DNA from: VFBF01 sp034440275
GTDB lineage: Bacteria; Pseudomonadota; Alphaproteobacteria; Caulobacterales; Aquidulcibacteraceae
NCBI GenBank assembly: GCA_034440275.1
Contig: JAWXBS010000207.1
Coordinates: forward strand, 1 to 17,144
DNA length: 17,144 nt
Direction: 5' to 3'
Below, piece after piece: positions 1 through 7,198 of this stretch (its first letter is position 1; every line of letters begins with the position of its first letter). The notes under the pieces were generated by a model that was not told where the DNA came from, did not search any database, and saw only the letters and a program-made list of their open reading frames with translations. Both the position numbers and the translations under genes were made by a program.

Positions 1-1
1 C

Positions 2-859
2 GCCGCCGGCGCCACGATTGCCCGCATGGCGAGCCCGCATCGCGTTTCCGCCAGCCTCGCGATCCCGATCACGATCTGCTCGGTCGCTGCGGTGACGATC
101 GGCGGCCGCGCTGTGGAGGCGCAAGGGCTCACCGGCGTCGGCCTTGTGCTCAGCGTGCTGTGCGTCATCGGGCTTGCGCTGTCGCTGCTCGCGCCCCGCA
201 CGGCCTTCGCGCCAGCCGCACATATTCCGCCGCTTACCCACATGGTCGGCCTGCTGCGCAATCCATACGTTCTGGGATCGGCGCTCAGCTTCATCGGGTC
301 GACGGCGGTGTGGAGTTTCTTCGAGCGCAAGGGCGTTTCGCTGGGTCTCTCGCAGTCGCAGATCGGCGACCTCATCGGCCTCTCGTCCATTGCCGGCGGC
401 ATTCTGGGTACGCTCGCCATCTTCGCAGGTGACGCGCAGGTGCGTGTGGCGGCGGTCATCGCCATCATCGTGTTCGGCATTGGCCACGCTGCGCAGGCCT
501 TGGCGCCAACTGTAGCGCTTTACGCCGCTGGCGCTTTCGTGACGGCGGCGACGTTCAGCTACATCCAGTCGTTTACCGGCGCGATCGGCGTGCGCCTCGA
601 CCGCACTGGGGGCCTCAACGCAGCGGGCAACGGATGGGCGTCGTTCTTCAACGCCTTTGCGCCGGCGATCGGCGGCGCGCTGATCATGACCGGATCGTTC
701 GCACCGATCGCTCTCCTGTGCATCGCCTGCATGATCGCCACGACCGTCCTCATGTGGATCGCCGCGCGAAACCTGCCTTCGGCAAAGCTCACCGACGAAG
801 AGGTCGCCGCCAGCGCGCGACCGGCCACTGAACCGCCGGAGCCCGTGCACGCGCCATAA
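2..859 (+). CDS. MFS transporter, C-terminal part (5' truncated by window edge)
   Basis: The reading frame is open from base 2, so the first Met at 26 is probably internal and the gene begins outside the window. What remains is about 285 residues of hydrophobic segments separated by short polar loops, with a central break near 'LAPRTAFAPA'. That break fits the linker between the two six-helix halves of a major facilitator, followed by helices 7-12 (about residues 75-255 from the visible start). The segment 'SFFERKGVSLGLSQSQIG' resembles the periplasmic loop after TM7. The C-terminal 25 residues are Pro/Ala/Glu-rich and cytosolic. The product would sit in the inner membrane as a secondary transporter; the substrate cannot be told. 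It ends three bases before the convergent dps stop. The MFS assignment rests on helix pattern rather than on a signature motif, because the motif-A loop lies upstream of the window. Confidence 0.8.
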   Translation, partial: AAGATIARMASPHRVSASLAIPITICSVAAVTIGGRAVEAQGLTGVGLVLSVLCVIGLALSLLAPRTAFAPAAHIPPLTHMVGLLRNPYVLGSALSFIGSTAVWSFFERKGVSLGLSQSQIGDLIGLSSIAGGILGTLAIFAGDAQVRVAAVIAIIVFGIGHAAQALAPTVALYAAGAFVTAATFSYIQSFTGAIGVRLDRTGGLNAAGNGWASFFNAFAPAIGGALIMTGSFAPIALLCIACMIATTVLMWIAARNLPSAKLTDEEVAASARPATEPPEPVHAP

Positions 860-862
860 GCG

Positions 863-1333
863 CTACTCAGCGAGGTGCGCGCGGAGCATCCATGCGGCCT
901 TTTCGCTGATGGCGGAGCGTTCGGTCATCAGGTCGGCGGTGGCCGGATCGTCGGCGACCTCGGCGGCCTTGATCGCGCTCTTGGCCGACTTCACAACCGC
1001 TTCGTTGGCGCTCAGCATGGCCCTGAGCATGGCGTCGGCGGCGGGCGCGGGATCGTTGTCGGCGGCGATCGTGGAGCGCTTGGCCATGTCGGCGTGCGAC
1101 GGCGCATAGACGCCGAGCGCCCGCACGCGCTCCGCGATCAGGTCGATGGCTGTCCAGAGCTCGTTGTATTGCGTCTCGAACAGCAGGTGCAGCGCGCCGA
1201 AGCGCGGGCCCTCCACGTTCCAGTGATAGAGGTGCGTCTTCTGGTAGAGCGCGTAGGTGTCCGCCAGCGTCTGGACAAGCGCATCCGCCACCGCTTCGCG
1301 CTTCTTCTTCGCGATACCAATATCCGGTTCCAT
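863..1333 (-). CDS. dps: Dps-family DNA-binding ferritin-like protein
   Basis: The 156-aa product has the normal Dps length. Dps dodecamers oxidise Fe(II) with peroxide, store iron and coat DNA in starved or stressed cells. The Dps signature 'HWNVEGPRFGALHLLFE' lies at 37-53. The intersubunit ferroxidase ligands are all in register with E. coli H51/H63/D67/D78/E82: here H37, H49, E53, D64 and E68, with Glu replacing Asp at the third position. The N-terminus is short but has a KKKR patch (residues 9-12) that could bind DNA. ATG 1333 is preceded by AAGGAAG about six bases upstream. A perfect EcfG-type promoter lies just upstream (1365-1389), so general stress control is likely. The gene converges on the MFS gene and is divergent from the DUF2147 gene. 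Identification is firm. Confidence 0.96.
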   Translation of the reverse strand: MEPDIGIAKKKREAVADALVQTLADTYALYQKTHLYHWNVEGPRFGALHLLFETQYNELWTAIDLIAERVRALGVYAPSHADMAKRSTIAADNDPAPAADAMLRAMLSANEAVVKSAKSAIKAAEVADDPATADLMTERSAISEKAAWMLRAHLAE

Positions 1334-1364
1334 GGGGGCTTCCTTTTTCTGGAGAACTGGAGAA

Positions 1365-1389
1365 AACGTTCAGCGATTGTGGGAGTTCC
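1365..1389 (-). promoter_or_regulatory. EcfG (general stress response sigma factor) promoter of dps
   Basis: On the reverse strand the bases read GGAAC (1389-1385), exactly 16 bases, then CGTT (1368-1365). This is the consensus GGAAC-N16/17-CGTT recognised by the alphaproteobacterial general stress sigma factor EcfG. The -10 ends 31 bases before the dps start codon, giving a leader of roughly 25 bases. dps is a classic member of this regulon in other Alphaproteobacteria. The element lies between the divergent starts of dps and the DUF2147 gene, and its spacer overlaps the latter's ribosome binding site. Confidence 0.8.
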
Positions 1390-1393
1390 GTTC

Positions 1394-1816
1394 GTGCACA
1401 ACCAGATTGCCGCCCTTCTCACCCTCTGCGTCGCCTTGACGCCGGTTTCCGCCAGCGCCATCGCCCCCGCGGACGCATTCGGCGTCTGGGCCACCCAGGA
1501 CGGGGACGGCCACGTGGAGATAGCGCCCTGCGGCGCGAGCGCATGCGGGACCATCATCTGGGGCGACCGCGGCAGCGGCCCGCGCGTGGACGTGAAGAAC
1601 CCCGACACCAACCTGCGCTCACGACCCCTGCTCGGCATGCGCATCCTCGAAGGTTACCGATCCAGCCCCGCAGGCTGGGTGAACGGCCGCGTCTATGATC
1701 CGAAGACGGGCAACACCTATCGCTCCGAATTGCTGCCGCAGGACAACGGCGCGCTGCGGGTGAAGGGCTGCCTCGGCCCGATCTGCCGCACGGAGACGTG
1801 GCGGCGCGTCCGTTAG
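1394..1816 (+). CDS. Secreted DUF2147 family protein
   Basis: This is a 140-aa exported protein of unknown biochemical role. I chose GTG 1394 because GGGAG (1381-1385) stands eight bases upstream and the product then starts directly with a signal peptide (VHNQIAALLTLCVALTPVSASA, hydrophobic core 6-18, likely cut after Ala22). The frame is open further upstream only because it runs antisense to dps. DUF2147 hallmarks are present: 'FGVWAT' at 29-34, a Cys pair in 'CGASACGTIIW' (C46, C51), 'GRVYDPKTGNTY' at 98-109, and a C-terminal 'GCLGPICRTETWRR' with C126 and C131. The four cysteines could form disulfides in the periplasm. Family members are lipocalin-sized beta proteins. The start lies 60 bases from divergent dps, and the stop overlaps the stop of the convergent EamA gene. 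Confidence 0.85.
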   Translation: MHNQIAALLTLCVALTPVSASAIAPADAFGVWATQDGDGHVEIAPCGASACGTIIWGDRGSGPRVDVKNPDTNLRSRPLLGMRILEGYRSSPAGWVNGRVYDPKTGNTYRSELLPQDNGALRVKGCLGPICRTETWRRVR

Positions 1817-2649
1817 AAGAAACCGATCAGCATCGCGCCCGCAGCGACGAGCGCCGCCCCAGCCCAGCGCCGCGTCGTCACCACCTCCTTCAGCATTACC
1901 GCCGCGATCGCCGCGCCGAACACGACCGACGTCTCGCGCAGCGCCGTGATCGGCCCGATCGGCGCGCGCATCTGCGCCCAGAGCACGAGCGCGAACCCCG
2001 CACTTGAGAGCGCCCCCGCGAACGCGCCGCGCATCCAGCGCCCGCGACCGGCCTCGACGAATTGCGTCGGCCCGCGGCGCATCACGATGAACGCGAGGAT
2101 CGGAAGGAACGTCGCGATGGTGCCCCCACTCTTGTAGGCGAGCACATCGCCCGCCACGCGCGCGCCCAGCGCATCGACGAGCGAGTACGATGCGATCGCT
2201 GCGCCCGTCAGCAAAGCCCACGCGGTCGCGCGCCACGGCGCATGCAGGCTTACGCCCACCGCGCACACGCCGATGCTGACGAGAAGCACGCCCGCCGCCA
2301 CCGGCGCGCTCGGAATTTCACCGATCGCCAGGAAGGCGCCGACGGTGACGAGCGCAGGCGCCGAACCGCGCGCAATCGTATAGACGTGGCTCATGTCGCC
2401 GGCGGCGTAGCCGCGCAGCAGCGCCGTCCAGTAGACGAAGTGAATCGCGCTGGAGCCGAAGATATAGGGCCATGCCGCCATCGGCGGCGCGCCGAAGAAC
2501 GCCCACAGCACGACGCCGAACAGCACCCCGCCCACCGCCATCTGCCCGAGATCGATAAGCCGGTCGCCCGGCGACGCCTTGAGCGCGGCGTTCCACCCCG
2601 CGTGGATGATCGCGGAGAGCAGCGCGGCGGCGATGGCTTCAGGGGCCAC
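1813..2649 (-). CDS. EamA/DMT-family permease
   Basis: The 278-aa product is hydrophobic throughout, with about ten predicted helices in two repeats of five, the layout of EamA (drug/metabolite transporter) permeases of the inner membrane. The first repeat opens with 'LLSAIIHAGWNAALKAS'. The second repeat ends with 'LRETSVVFGAAIAAVMLKE', the highly typical EamA end-of-repeat motif (conserved Glu before the last helix). The substrate is unknown; relatives export amino acids, metabolites or drugs. The start is GTG 2649, with AGGA seven bases upstream; no in-frame ATG lies near it. The stop (TAA on the reverse strand, 1813-1815) shares bases with the stop of the DUF2147 gene. The gene is divergent from the lipoprotein gene at 2738, 88 bases away. 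Confidence 0.88.
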   Translation of the reverse strand: MAPEAIAAALLSAIIHAGWNAALKASPGDRLIDLGQMAVGGVLFGVVLWAFFGAPPMAAWPYIFGSSAIHFVYWTALLRGYAAGDMSHVYTIARGSAPALVTVGAFLAIGEIPSAPVAAGVLLVSIGVCAVGVSLHAPWRATAWALLTGAAIASYSLVDALGARVAGDVLAYKSGGTIATFLPILAFIVMRRGPTQFVEAGRGRWMRGAFAGALSSAGFALVLWAQMRAPIGPITALRETSVVFGAAIAAVMLKEVVTTRRWAGAALVAAGAMLIGFF

Positions 2650-2737
2650 CCTACAGTCCTACGCACGTCGCGCCCACGGAACGCAAGACGTGGCCCGATT
2701 TTCAGCGGGCGCGCGCCTTCGGGAGTCTCAGGAGATC

Positions 2738-3259
2738 ATGCCCGTGCGCCTTGCCGTCATCGCCTTCGCCTTCCTGCTCGCCGCGTGCGGGCCGCCGCCG
2801 TGCGTGGTCAAGCGCGCAGACGCCACGCAGACCGTCACCGCCGCCGACGCGGCCATGCGGAAGGCGATCGAAGCGCGCGACGGCGGCGCCGCTGCGGCCT
2901 TCTTCGCCGACAACAGCGCCACGGACGGCACGGCGCGCTTCAGCGCGGCGGTGCGCACAAGCCTCGACGCCCTCAAGGCCGATCCGCACGGCAAGGTGCA
3001 ATTCCGGCCCGCAGGCGAGTCCGTGGCGTCGGAGGCCGGCGACATCGCCTACACGCTCGGCCAGCTGGACTGGACGGCGTCCTCCACGCCGCAGCACGAA
3101 TACCCCGTCACGCGCAGCGTGAACTATCTCTACATCTGGCGTCTCCAGACGGACGGTTCGTGGAAGGTCGTGCAGGCGGTCTCGCAGGAGATCCCGTACG
3201 AAAGCCCGTACAAGCGGTTCGAGAACAACGCCGCGCCCCGCGCGCCAGCCTTCCCCTAA
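2738..3259 (+). CDS. NTF2-like (DUF4440/SnoaL-type) lipoprotein
   Basis: The 173-aa product begins with a lipoprotein signal peptide: MPVR, hydrophobic core 'LAVIAFAFLLAAC', lipobox LAAC with the lipidated Cys at 17. The mature part begins with a helix ('AADAAMRKAIEARDGGAAAAFFADN', 35-59) typical of DUF4440/SnoaL-like folds, where an alpha-beta cone binds a small ligand or catalyses a simple reaction. It ends with beta-strands 'YLYIWRLQTDGSWKVVQAV' (130-148), the usual closing strands of the fold ('W....dG.Wkv'). ATG 2738 has AGGAG (2730-2734) three bases upstream of it; the frame is open further up but those codons have no such site. It is probably anchored in the envelope facing the periplasm. 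The specific role is unknown. Confidence 0.78.
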   Translation: MPVRLAVIAFAFLLAACGPPPCVVKRADATQTVTAADAAMRKAIEARDGGAAAAFFADNSATDGTARFSAAVRTSLDALKADPHGKVQFRPAGESVASEAGDIAYTLGQLDWTASSTPQHEYPVTRSVNYLYIWRLQTDGSWKVVQAVSQEIPYESPYKRFENNAAPRAPAFP

Positions 3260-3319
3260 CGGCACGCTCGCGCGGTTCCTTCCGGCGCGCTACAAGGGCG
3301 TCGCTTCAGGGAGGAAAAC

Positions 3320-3616
3320 ATGTCTGTAGATGGAAACTGGACGATCGTCGTGAAGTCGCCGATGGGCGAACAGCCGAGCACGCTGACGGTGAAGGCCGAC
3401 GGCGGCGCGCTGACCGGCACGCAGGCCGCGCAAGGTCAAAGCCAGGCGATCGCCAACGGCAAGGTCGACGGCAATACGGTGACGTGGTCGAACTCGATCA
3501 CGCAGCCCATGCCGATGACGCTCGAATTCACCGGCACGCTCGACGGCGACACGCTGAACGGCAGCGTCAAGGCCGGCGCGTTCGGCGCGTTCCCGTTCAC
3601 GGGCAAGCGCGCGTAA
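3320..3616 (+). CDS. Small beta-rich conserved hypothetical protein (98 aa)
   Basis: I do not recognise a named family. ATG 3320 has a very good GGAGGA site (3310-3315). The 98-aa product has no signal peptide, membrane segment or cysteine. It is built of short alternating strands with Gly/Asp turns: 'GNWTIVVKSP', 'STLTVKADGGALTG', 'GKVDGNTVTWS', 'MTLEFTGTLDGDTLNGSV', 'FGAFPFTGKR'. The recurring 'DG..(L/V)(T/N)G' turns suggest an up-and-down beta barrel or sandwich of lipocalin size, probably binding something small. A GCTACA hexamer at 3289-3294 could be a Caulobacter-type -10, but I see no matching -35. It follows the NTF2-like lipoprotein gene on the same strand after 60 bases and is followed by a hairpin at 3642-3667. 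Confidence 0.75.
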   Translation: MSVDGNWTIVVKSPMGEQPSTLTVKADGGALTGTQAAQGQSQAIANGKVDGNTVTWSNSITQPMPMTLEFTGTLDGDTLNGSVKAGAFGAFPFTGKRA

Positions 3617-3641
3617 GCGCATAGGTTTTGAGTCAAGCGAG

Positions 3642-3667
3642 AGGCGCGGAGCGAGAGCTTCGCGCCT
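3642..3667 (+). terminator. Hairpin between convergent genes, likely terminator
   Basis: The stem is AGGCGCGGAGC / GCTTCGCGCCT, 11 pairs with one G-T wobble, closed by a GAGA tetraloop. It is followed by TT and then AT, so the T-tract is weak. It stands 25 bases after the 98-aa gene's stop and just before the stop of the convergent small membrane protein gene, so it may serve both strands. An outer CGCATA (3618-3623) / TATGCG (3669-3674) pair could lengthen the structure. Confidence 0.5.
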
Positions 3668-3674
3668 TTATGCG

Positions 3675-3923
3675 TTAGGGCGCTACCGGACATGTCAAAG
3701 ACAAACCGAATGCTGCGATGCCCAGAATGCCCATCAACAACATGATCGCACCGGCAATTCGCCGCCACAGCAGCGGCACTTCAAATGGCGCCGGCAGACT
3801 GCTCAATTTCGCAATGCGACGCATCTCGTCACGAGATTGTTCGGCTTGAAACAGACCCACCCAACCGAACCAGAACAAGCCTGAAAGCACCAGCCCGTTC
3901 CAGATCAGAAGAGCTAATTCCAT
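3675..3923 (-). CDS. Small two-helix membrane protein (82 aa)
   Basis: The product starts 'MELALLIWNGLVLSGLFWFGWVGLF' (TM1, about residues 3-25), followed by a charged loop with 'EQSRDEMRRIAKL' and a second helix 'IAGAIMLLMGILGIAAFGLSL' (about 57-77). It is a small inner-membrane protein of unknown function and I recognise no family. The gene lies directly downstream of the aminotransferase on the same strand. A TTG codon follows the aminotransferase TAA without a gap and would give 85 aa. I prefer ATG 3923, nine bases after that stop, with GGAG close by (three-base spacing). Translation is probably coupled to the upstream gene. It converges on the 98-aa gene. Confidence 0.65.
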   Translation of the reverse strand: MELALLIWNGLVLSGLFWFGWVGLFQAEQSRDEMRRIAKLSSLPAPFEVPLLWRRIAGAIMLLMGILGIAAFGLSLTCPVAP

Positions 3924-3932
3924 ACGCTCCAA

Positions 3933-5141
3933 TTACCCCACGCTCGCGCAGAACCGCTGTATCCGCGCGCACGCGTCTTCGAGGATCGCGTTCGACGTCG
4001 CGTAGCTGATGCGGAAACAGGGCGACGTACCGAACGCCGCGCCGTGCACCACCGCGACGCCTTCATCCTGCAGCAGTTCGCGCGCGAAATCCTCGTCGTT
4101 GCCGATCACGGCGCCCTTGGCGGTCTTCTTGCCGATGAGGCCGGCGAGCGAGGGATACACATAGAACGCGCCTTCCGGCGTCGGGCACTTCAGGCCGCTC
4201 GCCTGATTGAGCATCGACACAACGAGATCGCGGCGGCCCTTGAACAGCTCCTGGTTCGGCTTGATGAAGGCTTGCGTGCCGTTCAGCGCTTCCACGCTCG
4301 CCCACTGAGAGACCGAGCACGGGTTCGACGTCGACTGGCTCATGATGCCCGACATGCCCTTGATGAGATCGGCGGGCCCGGCCGCGTAGCCGATGCGCCA
4401 GCCCGTCATCGAATAGGCTTTCGACACGCCGTTCATCGTCAGCGTGCGCTCGTAGAGCGCGGGCTCCACCTGCGCGATCGTTGCAAACTGGAAGCCGTCA
4501 TAGACGAGGTGCTCGTACATGTCGTCGGTGAGGATCCACACATGGCGATGGCGCAGCAGCACGTCCGCGAGCGCCTTCAGTTCGGCGGCCGTGTACGCCG
4601 CGCCTGAGGGGTTCGACGGCGAATTGAGCAACACCCACTTCGTCTGCGGCGTAATTGCGCGCTCCAGCGCTTCGGGATCGATCTTGAACTTCTTCTCGAG
4701 CGTCGTCTCGATGAATACCGGCGTCGCGCCCGCGAGCAGCGCCATGTCGGGATAGCTCACCCAGTACGGCGCCGGGATGACCACTTCATCGCCGGGCGAG
4801 CACGTGGCCACCAGCGCGTTGAAGATCACCGCCTTGCCGCCCGGCGACACGTTCACCTGCGCGCGCGTGTATTCGAGCCCGTTCTCGCGCTTGAACTTCG
4901 CGACGACGGCGTCCTTCAGCTCCGGGATGCCGTCGACATCGGTGTACTTGGTCTTGCCTTCCCTGATCGCGCGGATCGCGGCGTCCTTGATGTTCTCTGG
5001 CGTGTCGAAGTCGGGCTCCCCCGCGCCAAGGCTGATCACGTCGCGGCCTTCGGCTTTCAGCGCACGGGCCTTCGCGGTGACGGCGAGCGTCGGCGAGGGT
5101 TTGATGCGGCGAAGGGCGTCGGACACGGGTGCGGCGGGCAT
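3933..5141 (-). CDS. aatA: Aspartate aminotransferase, class I fold type I (subgroup Ib)
   Basis: This 402-aa PLP enzyme moves the amino group between aspartate and 2-oxoglutarate. Members of this Ib subgroup in Alphaproteobacteria often also use prephenate (arogenate route to Phe/Tyr). The N-terminus 'RIKPSPTLAVTAKARALKA' and 'SLGAGEPDFDTPENIK' is diagnostic. PLP contacts are visible: W127 stacking, N177 in 'SNPSG', D206 and Y209 in 'TDDMYEHLVY', and the Schiff-base Lys241 in 'SKAYSMTGWRIGY'. R377 in 'FRISYA' would bind the substrate carboxylate. I start at ATG 5141 because family members begin there; an in-frame ATG at 5192 would add 17 residues without clear homology. Neither start has a strong ribosome site. 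The small membrane gene follows immediately. Confidence 0.94.
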   Translation of the reverse strand: MPAAPVSDALRRIKPSPTLAVTAKARALKAEGRDVISLGAGEPDFDTPENIKDAAIRAIREGKTKYTDVDGIPELKDAVVAKFKRENGLEYTRAQVNVSPGGKAVIFNALVATCSPGDEVVIPAPYWVSYPDMALLAGATPVFIETTLEKKFKIDPEALERAITPQTKWVLLNSPSNPSGAAYTAAELKALADVLLRHRHVWILTDDMYEHLVYDGFQFATIAQVEPALYERTLTMNGVSKAYSMTGWRIGYAAGPADLIKGMSGIMSQSTSNPCSVSQWASVEALNGTQAFIKPNQELFKGRRDLVVSMLNQASGLKCPTPEGAFYVYPSLAGLIGKKTAKGAVIGNDEDFARELLQDEGVAVVHGAAFGTSPCFRISYATSNAILEDACARIQRFCASVG

Positions 5142-5245
5142 GGGTTTGTCTTTCGGGACAAGGGAAAACCGTCGAAACGGAATGGCGCTCATCTACCGGG
5201 CGTCGCGCGGCGTGTCGATGCGCGGAATGTCGACCGCCTTGGGTC

Positions 5246-6322
5246 TCAGTGAATCGGAATGAAGATTTCCGTGCGCCGCTGCGCGAGATCGCCGGAGGGC
5301 TGCACGTAGACTTCCCACGGCTGGCCCGAGGACTCGATGCGGTGTGCTTCAAGCCACGCGCCGATCATCTGGTAGGTCGCGCCCATCGCCGAGCTCGACC
5401 CCGTGTGGACGAACTTGAGCGCGCGGCCCGCGGGGGTCTGTCCCGTGGACACACGGGGATCGTTCGCCGGGGCCGGCCCCGTGAAGGGATATCCGGCGCG
5501 GAAGACGATGCGCGCCTCGTCCGCCGACACCGTCACCATCACGCGCGGGCCAGCGATGGCTGCGCCGGCTTCGGTGATCTTGGCCTCCACGACCGAGAAG
5601 GATTCCGCCGTCGCCGCCTGTACGCGCTGCGCATAGGCCGCTTCGAGATCGGGGCCGCCCGCCGAAACCGGGATCGCGTCCGCAGGCGGTTCGTCGCGCG
5701 TCACGTCGTTCTCGACGAAGGCGTAGTTCATCGCCGTCGGCTGCACGTACTCCGGCGCCAGTCGTTCGAAGTCGGTTGTCGGGAGCTGTTCGGCGAGGGC
5801 CTTCAGGCGCTGCAGGCCCGCGACCAGATCCTGCCGGATGGCGCCCTGCGTGAAGAGATTGAGATAGCGGCAGCCGACATACATCGGATTGCCCGAACAG
5901 TCCGAGATGAAGGACCACGTCACCGTCGAGCCGACCGGCGCGCGCTCGAGTTCGTAGATCGTCTTCGCCGAGCCGCGCACGCCGAAGTCGAGCAGCGTCT
6001 CCACACGTGAATTGGCGACCGAGCGCGTGATGCGCTGGCTGCCCGAACCGATGCGCCCGCCCTTGGACACCCACGTCGCCTTCTGGCCGGCGCTGCTCTC
6101 GCCCTCGAACTTGTATTCCGCCTGCGGGTCGACGGCGAACCACGGCGACCATTCGTTGAAGGTCTTCAGATTGTCGACGAGCGCATAGACCGCCGCGCGC
6201 GGGCGCGCGATCTCAACCTCTTCCTTCACCGTGAGACTCGCCGGCAGCAGGAAGTAGCCCACGCCGAACAGGACGGCGGCGGCGATGGCGAGCACGGCAA
6301 TGGCGATGGCGATCCAGCGCAT
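5246..6322 (-). CDS. Membrane-anchored SRPBCC (polyketide cyclase-like) / GyrI-like fusion
   Basis: The 358-aa product has an N-terminal helix (residues 3-27, 'IAIAIAVLAIAAAVLFGVGY') that anchors it. An SRPBCC/Bet v1-like domain follows (about 33-180), with strand 'VKEEVEIARPRAAVYALV', 'FNEWSPWF' at 56-62 and 'TVTWSF' at 133-138. The C-terminal domain (about 240-358, 'GPRVMVTVSADEARIVFRAGYPF' through the closing strands 'WEVYVQP' and 'TEIFIPI') resembles the GyrI/AraC effector-binding fold. Both folds bind small hydrophobic or cationic ligands, so the protein may sense or sequester a compound at the membrane. No enzymatic residues can be named. The only candidate ribosome site is GGAG about a dozen bases before ATG 6322. 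The fusion is known in related proteobacteria; function is unproven. Confidence 0.8.
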   Translation of the reverse strand: MRWIAIAIAVLAIAAAVLFGVGYFLLPASLTVKEEVEIARPRAAVYALVDNLKTFNEWSPWFAVDPQAEYKFEGESSAGQKATWVSKGGRIGSGSQRITRSVANSRVETLLDFGVRGSAKTIYELERAPVGSTVTWSFISDCSGNPMYVGCRYLNLFTQGAIRQDLVAGLQRLKALAEQLPTTDFERLAPEYVQPTAMNYAFVENDVTRDEPPADAIPVSAGGPDLEAAYAQRVQAATAESFSVVEAKITEAGAAIAGPRVMVTVSADEARIVFRAGYPFTGPAPANDPRVSTGQTPAGRALKFVHTGSSSAMGATYQMIGAWLEAHRIESSGQPWEVYVQPSGDLAQRRTEIFIPIH

Positions 6323-6406
6323 CAGCCTAATAATCTCCGGGGACGGCGGGAAGCCGGACTACCATCGCAGGCCCATGCACGCCACGGGCCACGACAGATG
6401 CGGAAC

Positions 6407-7108
6407 TCAGGCGGCGGTGCGGATTTCGGCGGCGAGCGCGGGATCGACCCCGAGCCTGCGCGCAAGGTCGGCCAGATAGGCCTTTTCCGCAGGCTTGTCG
6501 GCGTCGATGGCGAGCAGCGAGGCTGCGTAGATCTGCGAGGCGATAGCAGGGCTCGTGGCCTCGCGGACAAGGCCGTCGGTGTCCATTGGACGCGCCAGTT
6601 CTTCGAACAGGAAGTTTCTTTCGTCTTCCGAGAGAGAAACCTGCCCCAAGCGGTCGAACAGACGCGCCTTTTCCTCGGCGTCGATGTGTCCGTCGGCCTT
6701 TGCGGCGTTGATCATGGCCTTGAGCGTCACCCGCGCGAGGCGTTGGGAGTCCGTGCCCGAAAGCGGCAGGAAATGCGGCGGCGGCGCTTCGAGCGCAGCC
6801 ATCTCCGGCGGGGCCGTCCCCTTCTGGTTCGCCTCGTGGCGCTTCCAGGCATACCAGGCGAGACCGCCGAGCGCGGCCAGACCGCCCAGTTTTGCGACAG
6901 CGCCGGTGAACTTCGGCGCGCCGGCGCCGGCGATCATGCCCGCCACGACGCCGCCCGCGCCGGCGATGGCGGTGTTGCGGGCGTCAGGATCGGTCTTGAG
7001 GCGTTCGATGACGTCGCCGCCAGCATTGGCCGCTTGCCCGCCAAGCTCGCGCAACGCGGCGGCCGGGTCGGTCTGGAGGGCCTTCAGGATCTTGTCGGCG
7101 TCGATCAT
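6407..7108 (-). CDS. DUF533 / TerB-like inner-membrane protein
   Basis: The 233-aa product resembles YebE-type DUF533 proteins. It has a short Asp/Leu-rich head ('MIDADKILKAL'), a Gly/Ala-rich hydrophobic middle (about 47-88, 'AGAGGVVAGMIAGAGAP' and 'LGGLAALGGLAWYAWKR') that inserts in the membrane, a Pro-rich linker, and a helical TerB-fold domain (about 120-232). The domain contains the characteristic 'MINAAKADGHIDAEEKA' (132-148), whose acidic loop could bind a metal ion. The function of the family is not settled; TerB relatives belong to stress and tellurite systems. Two starts are possible, ATG 7108 or GTG 7114; GGAG lies 5 bases before the GTG and 11 before the ATG. I use the ATG because family members start that way. 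A good promoter lies at 7150-7175. Confidence 0.82.
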   Translation of the reverse strand: MIDADKILKALQTDPAAALRELGGQAANAGGDVIERLKTDPDARNTAIAGAGGVVAGMIAGAGAPKFTGAVAKLGGLAALGGLAWYAWKRHEANQKGTAPPEMAALEAPPPHFLPLSGTDSQRLARVTLKAMINAAKADGHIDAEEKARLFDRLGQVSLSEDERNFLFEELARPMDTDGLVREATSPAIASQIYAASLLAIDADKPAEKAYLADLARRLGVDPALAAEIRTAA

Positions 7109-7149
7109 GCGCACAGGTGCTCCGAACGCCCCCGCGCCCAGCAGCGCTC

Positions 7150-7175
7150 CTTTAGCGCGGATCAGCCGTGACGCA
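7150..7175 (-). promoter_or_regulatory. Housekeeping-type promoter of the DUF533 gene
   Basis: The reverse strand reads TTGCGT (7175-7170), 14 bases, GCTAAA (7155-7150). This fits the Caulobacter sigma-73 pattern TTGaCg-N10-14-GCTANA with two changes in the -35. It sits in the 90-base gap after the CHAT gene and about 40 bases before the DUF533 start, so that gene need not depend on read-through. Confidence 0.45.
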
Positions 7176-7198
7176 AACGCGCCGATGCAGCCTGGCGC

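Noticed and set aside
875..1393. N-terminal extension of the DUF2147 ORF upstream of 1394
   Set aside because: It is antisense to dps. The signal peptide and ribosome site place the true start at GTG 1394.
2062..3624. 520-aa forward ORF
   Set aside because: It runs antisense to the EamA gene and out of frame through the lipoprotein and 98-aa genes. Its product is Arg-rich low-complexity, as expected from alternative frames of high-GC DNA.
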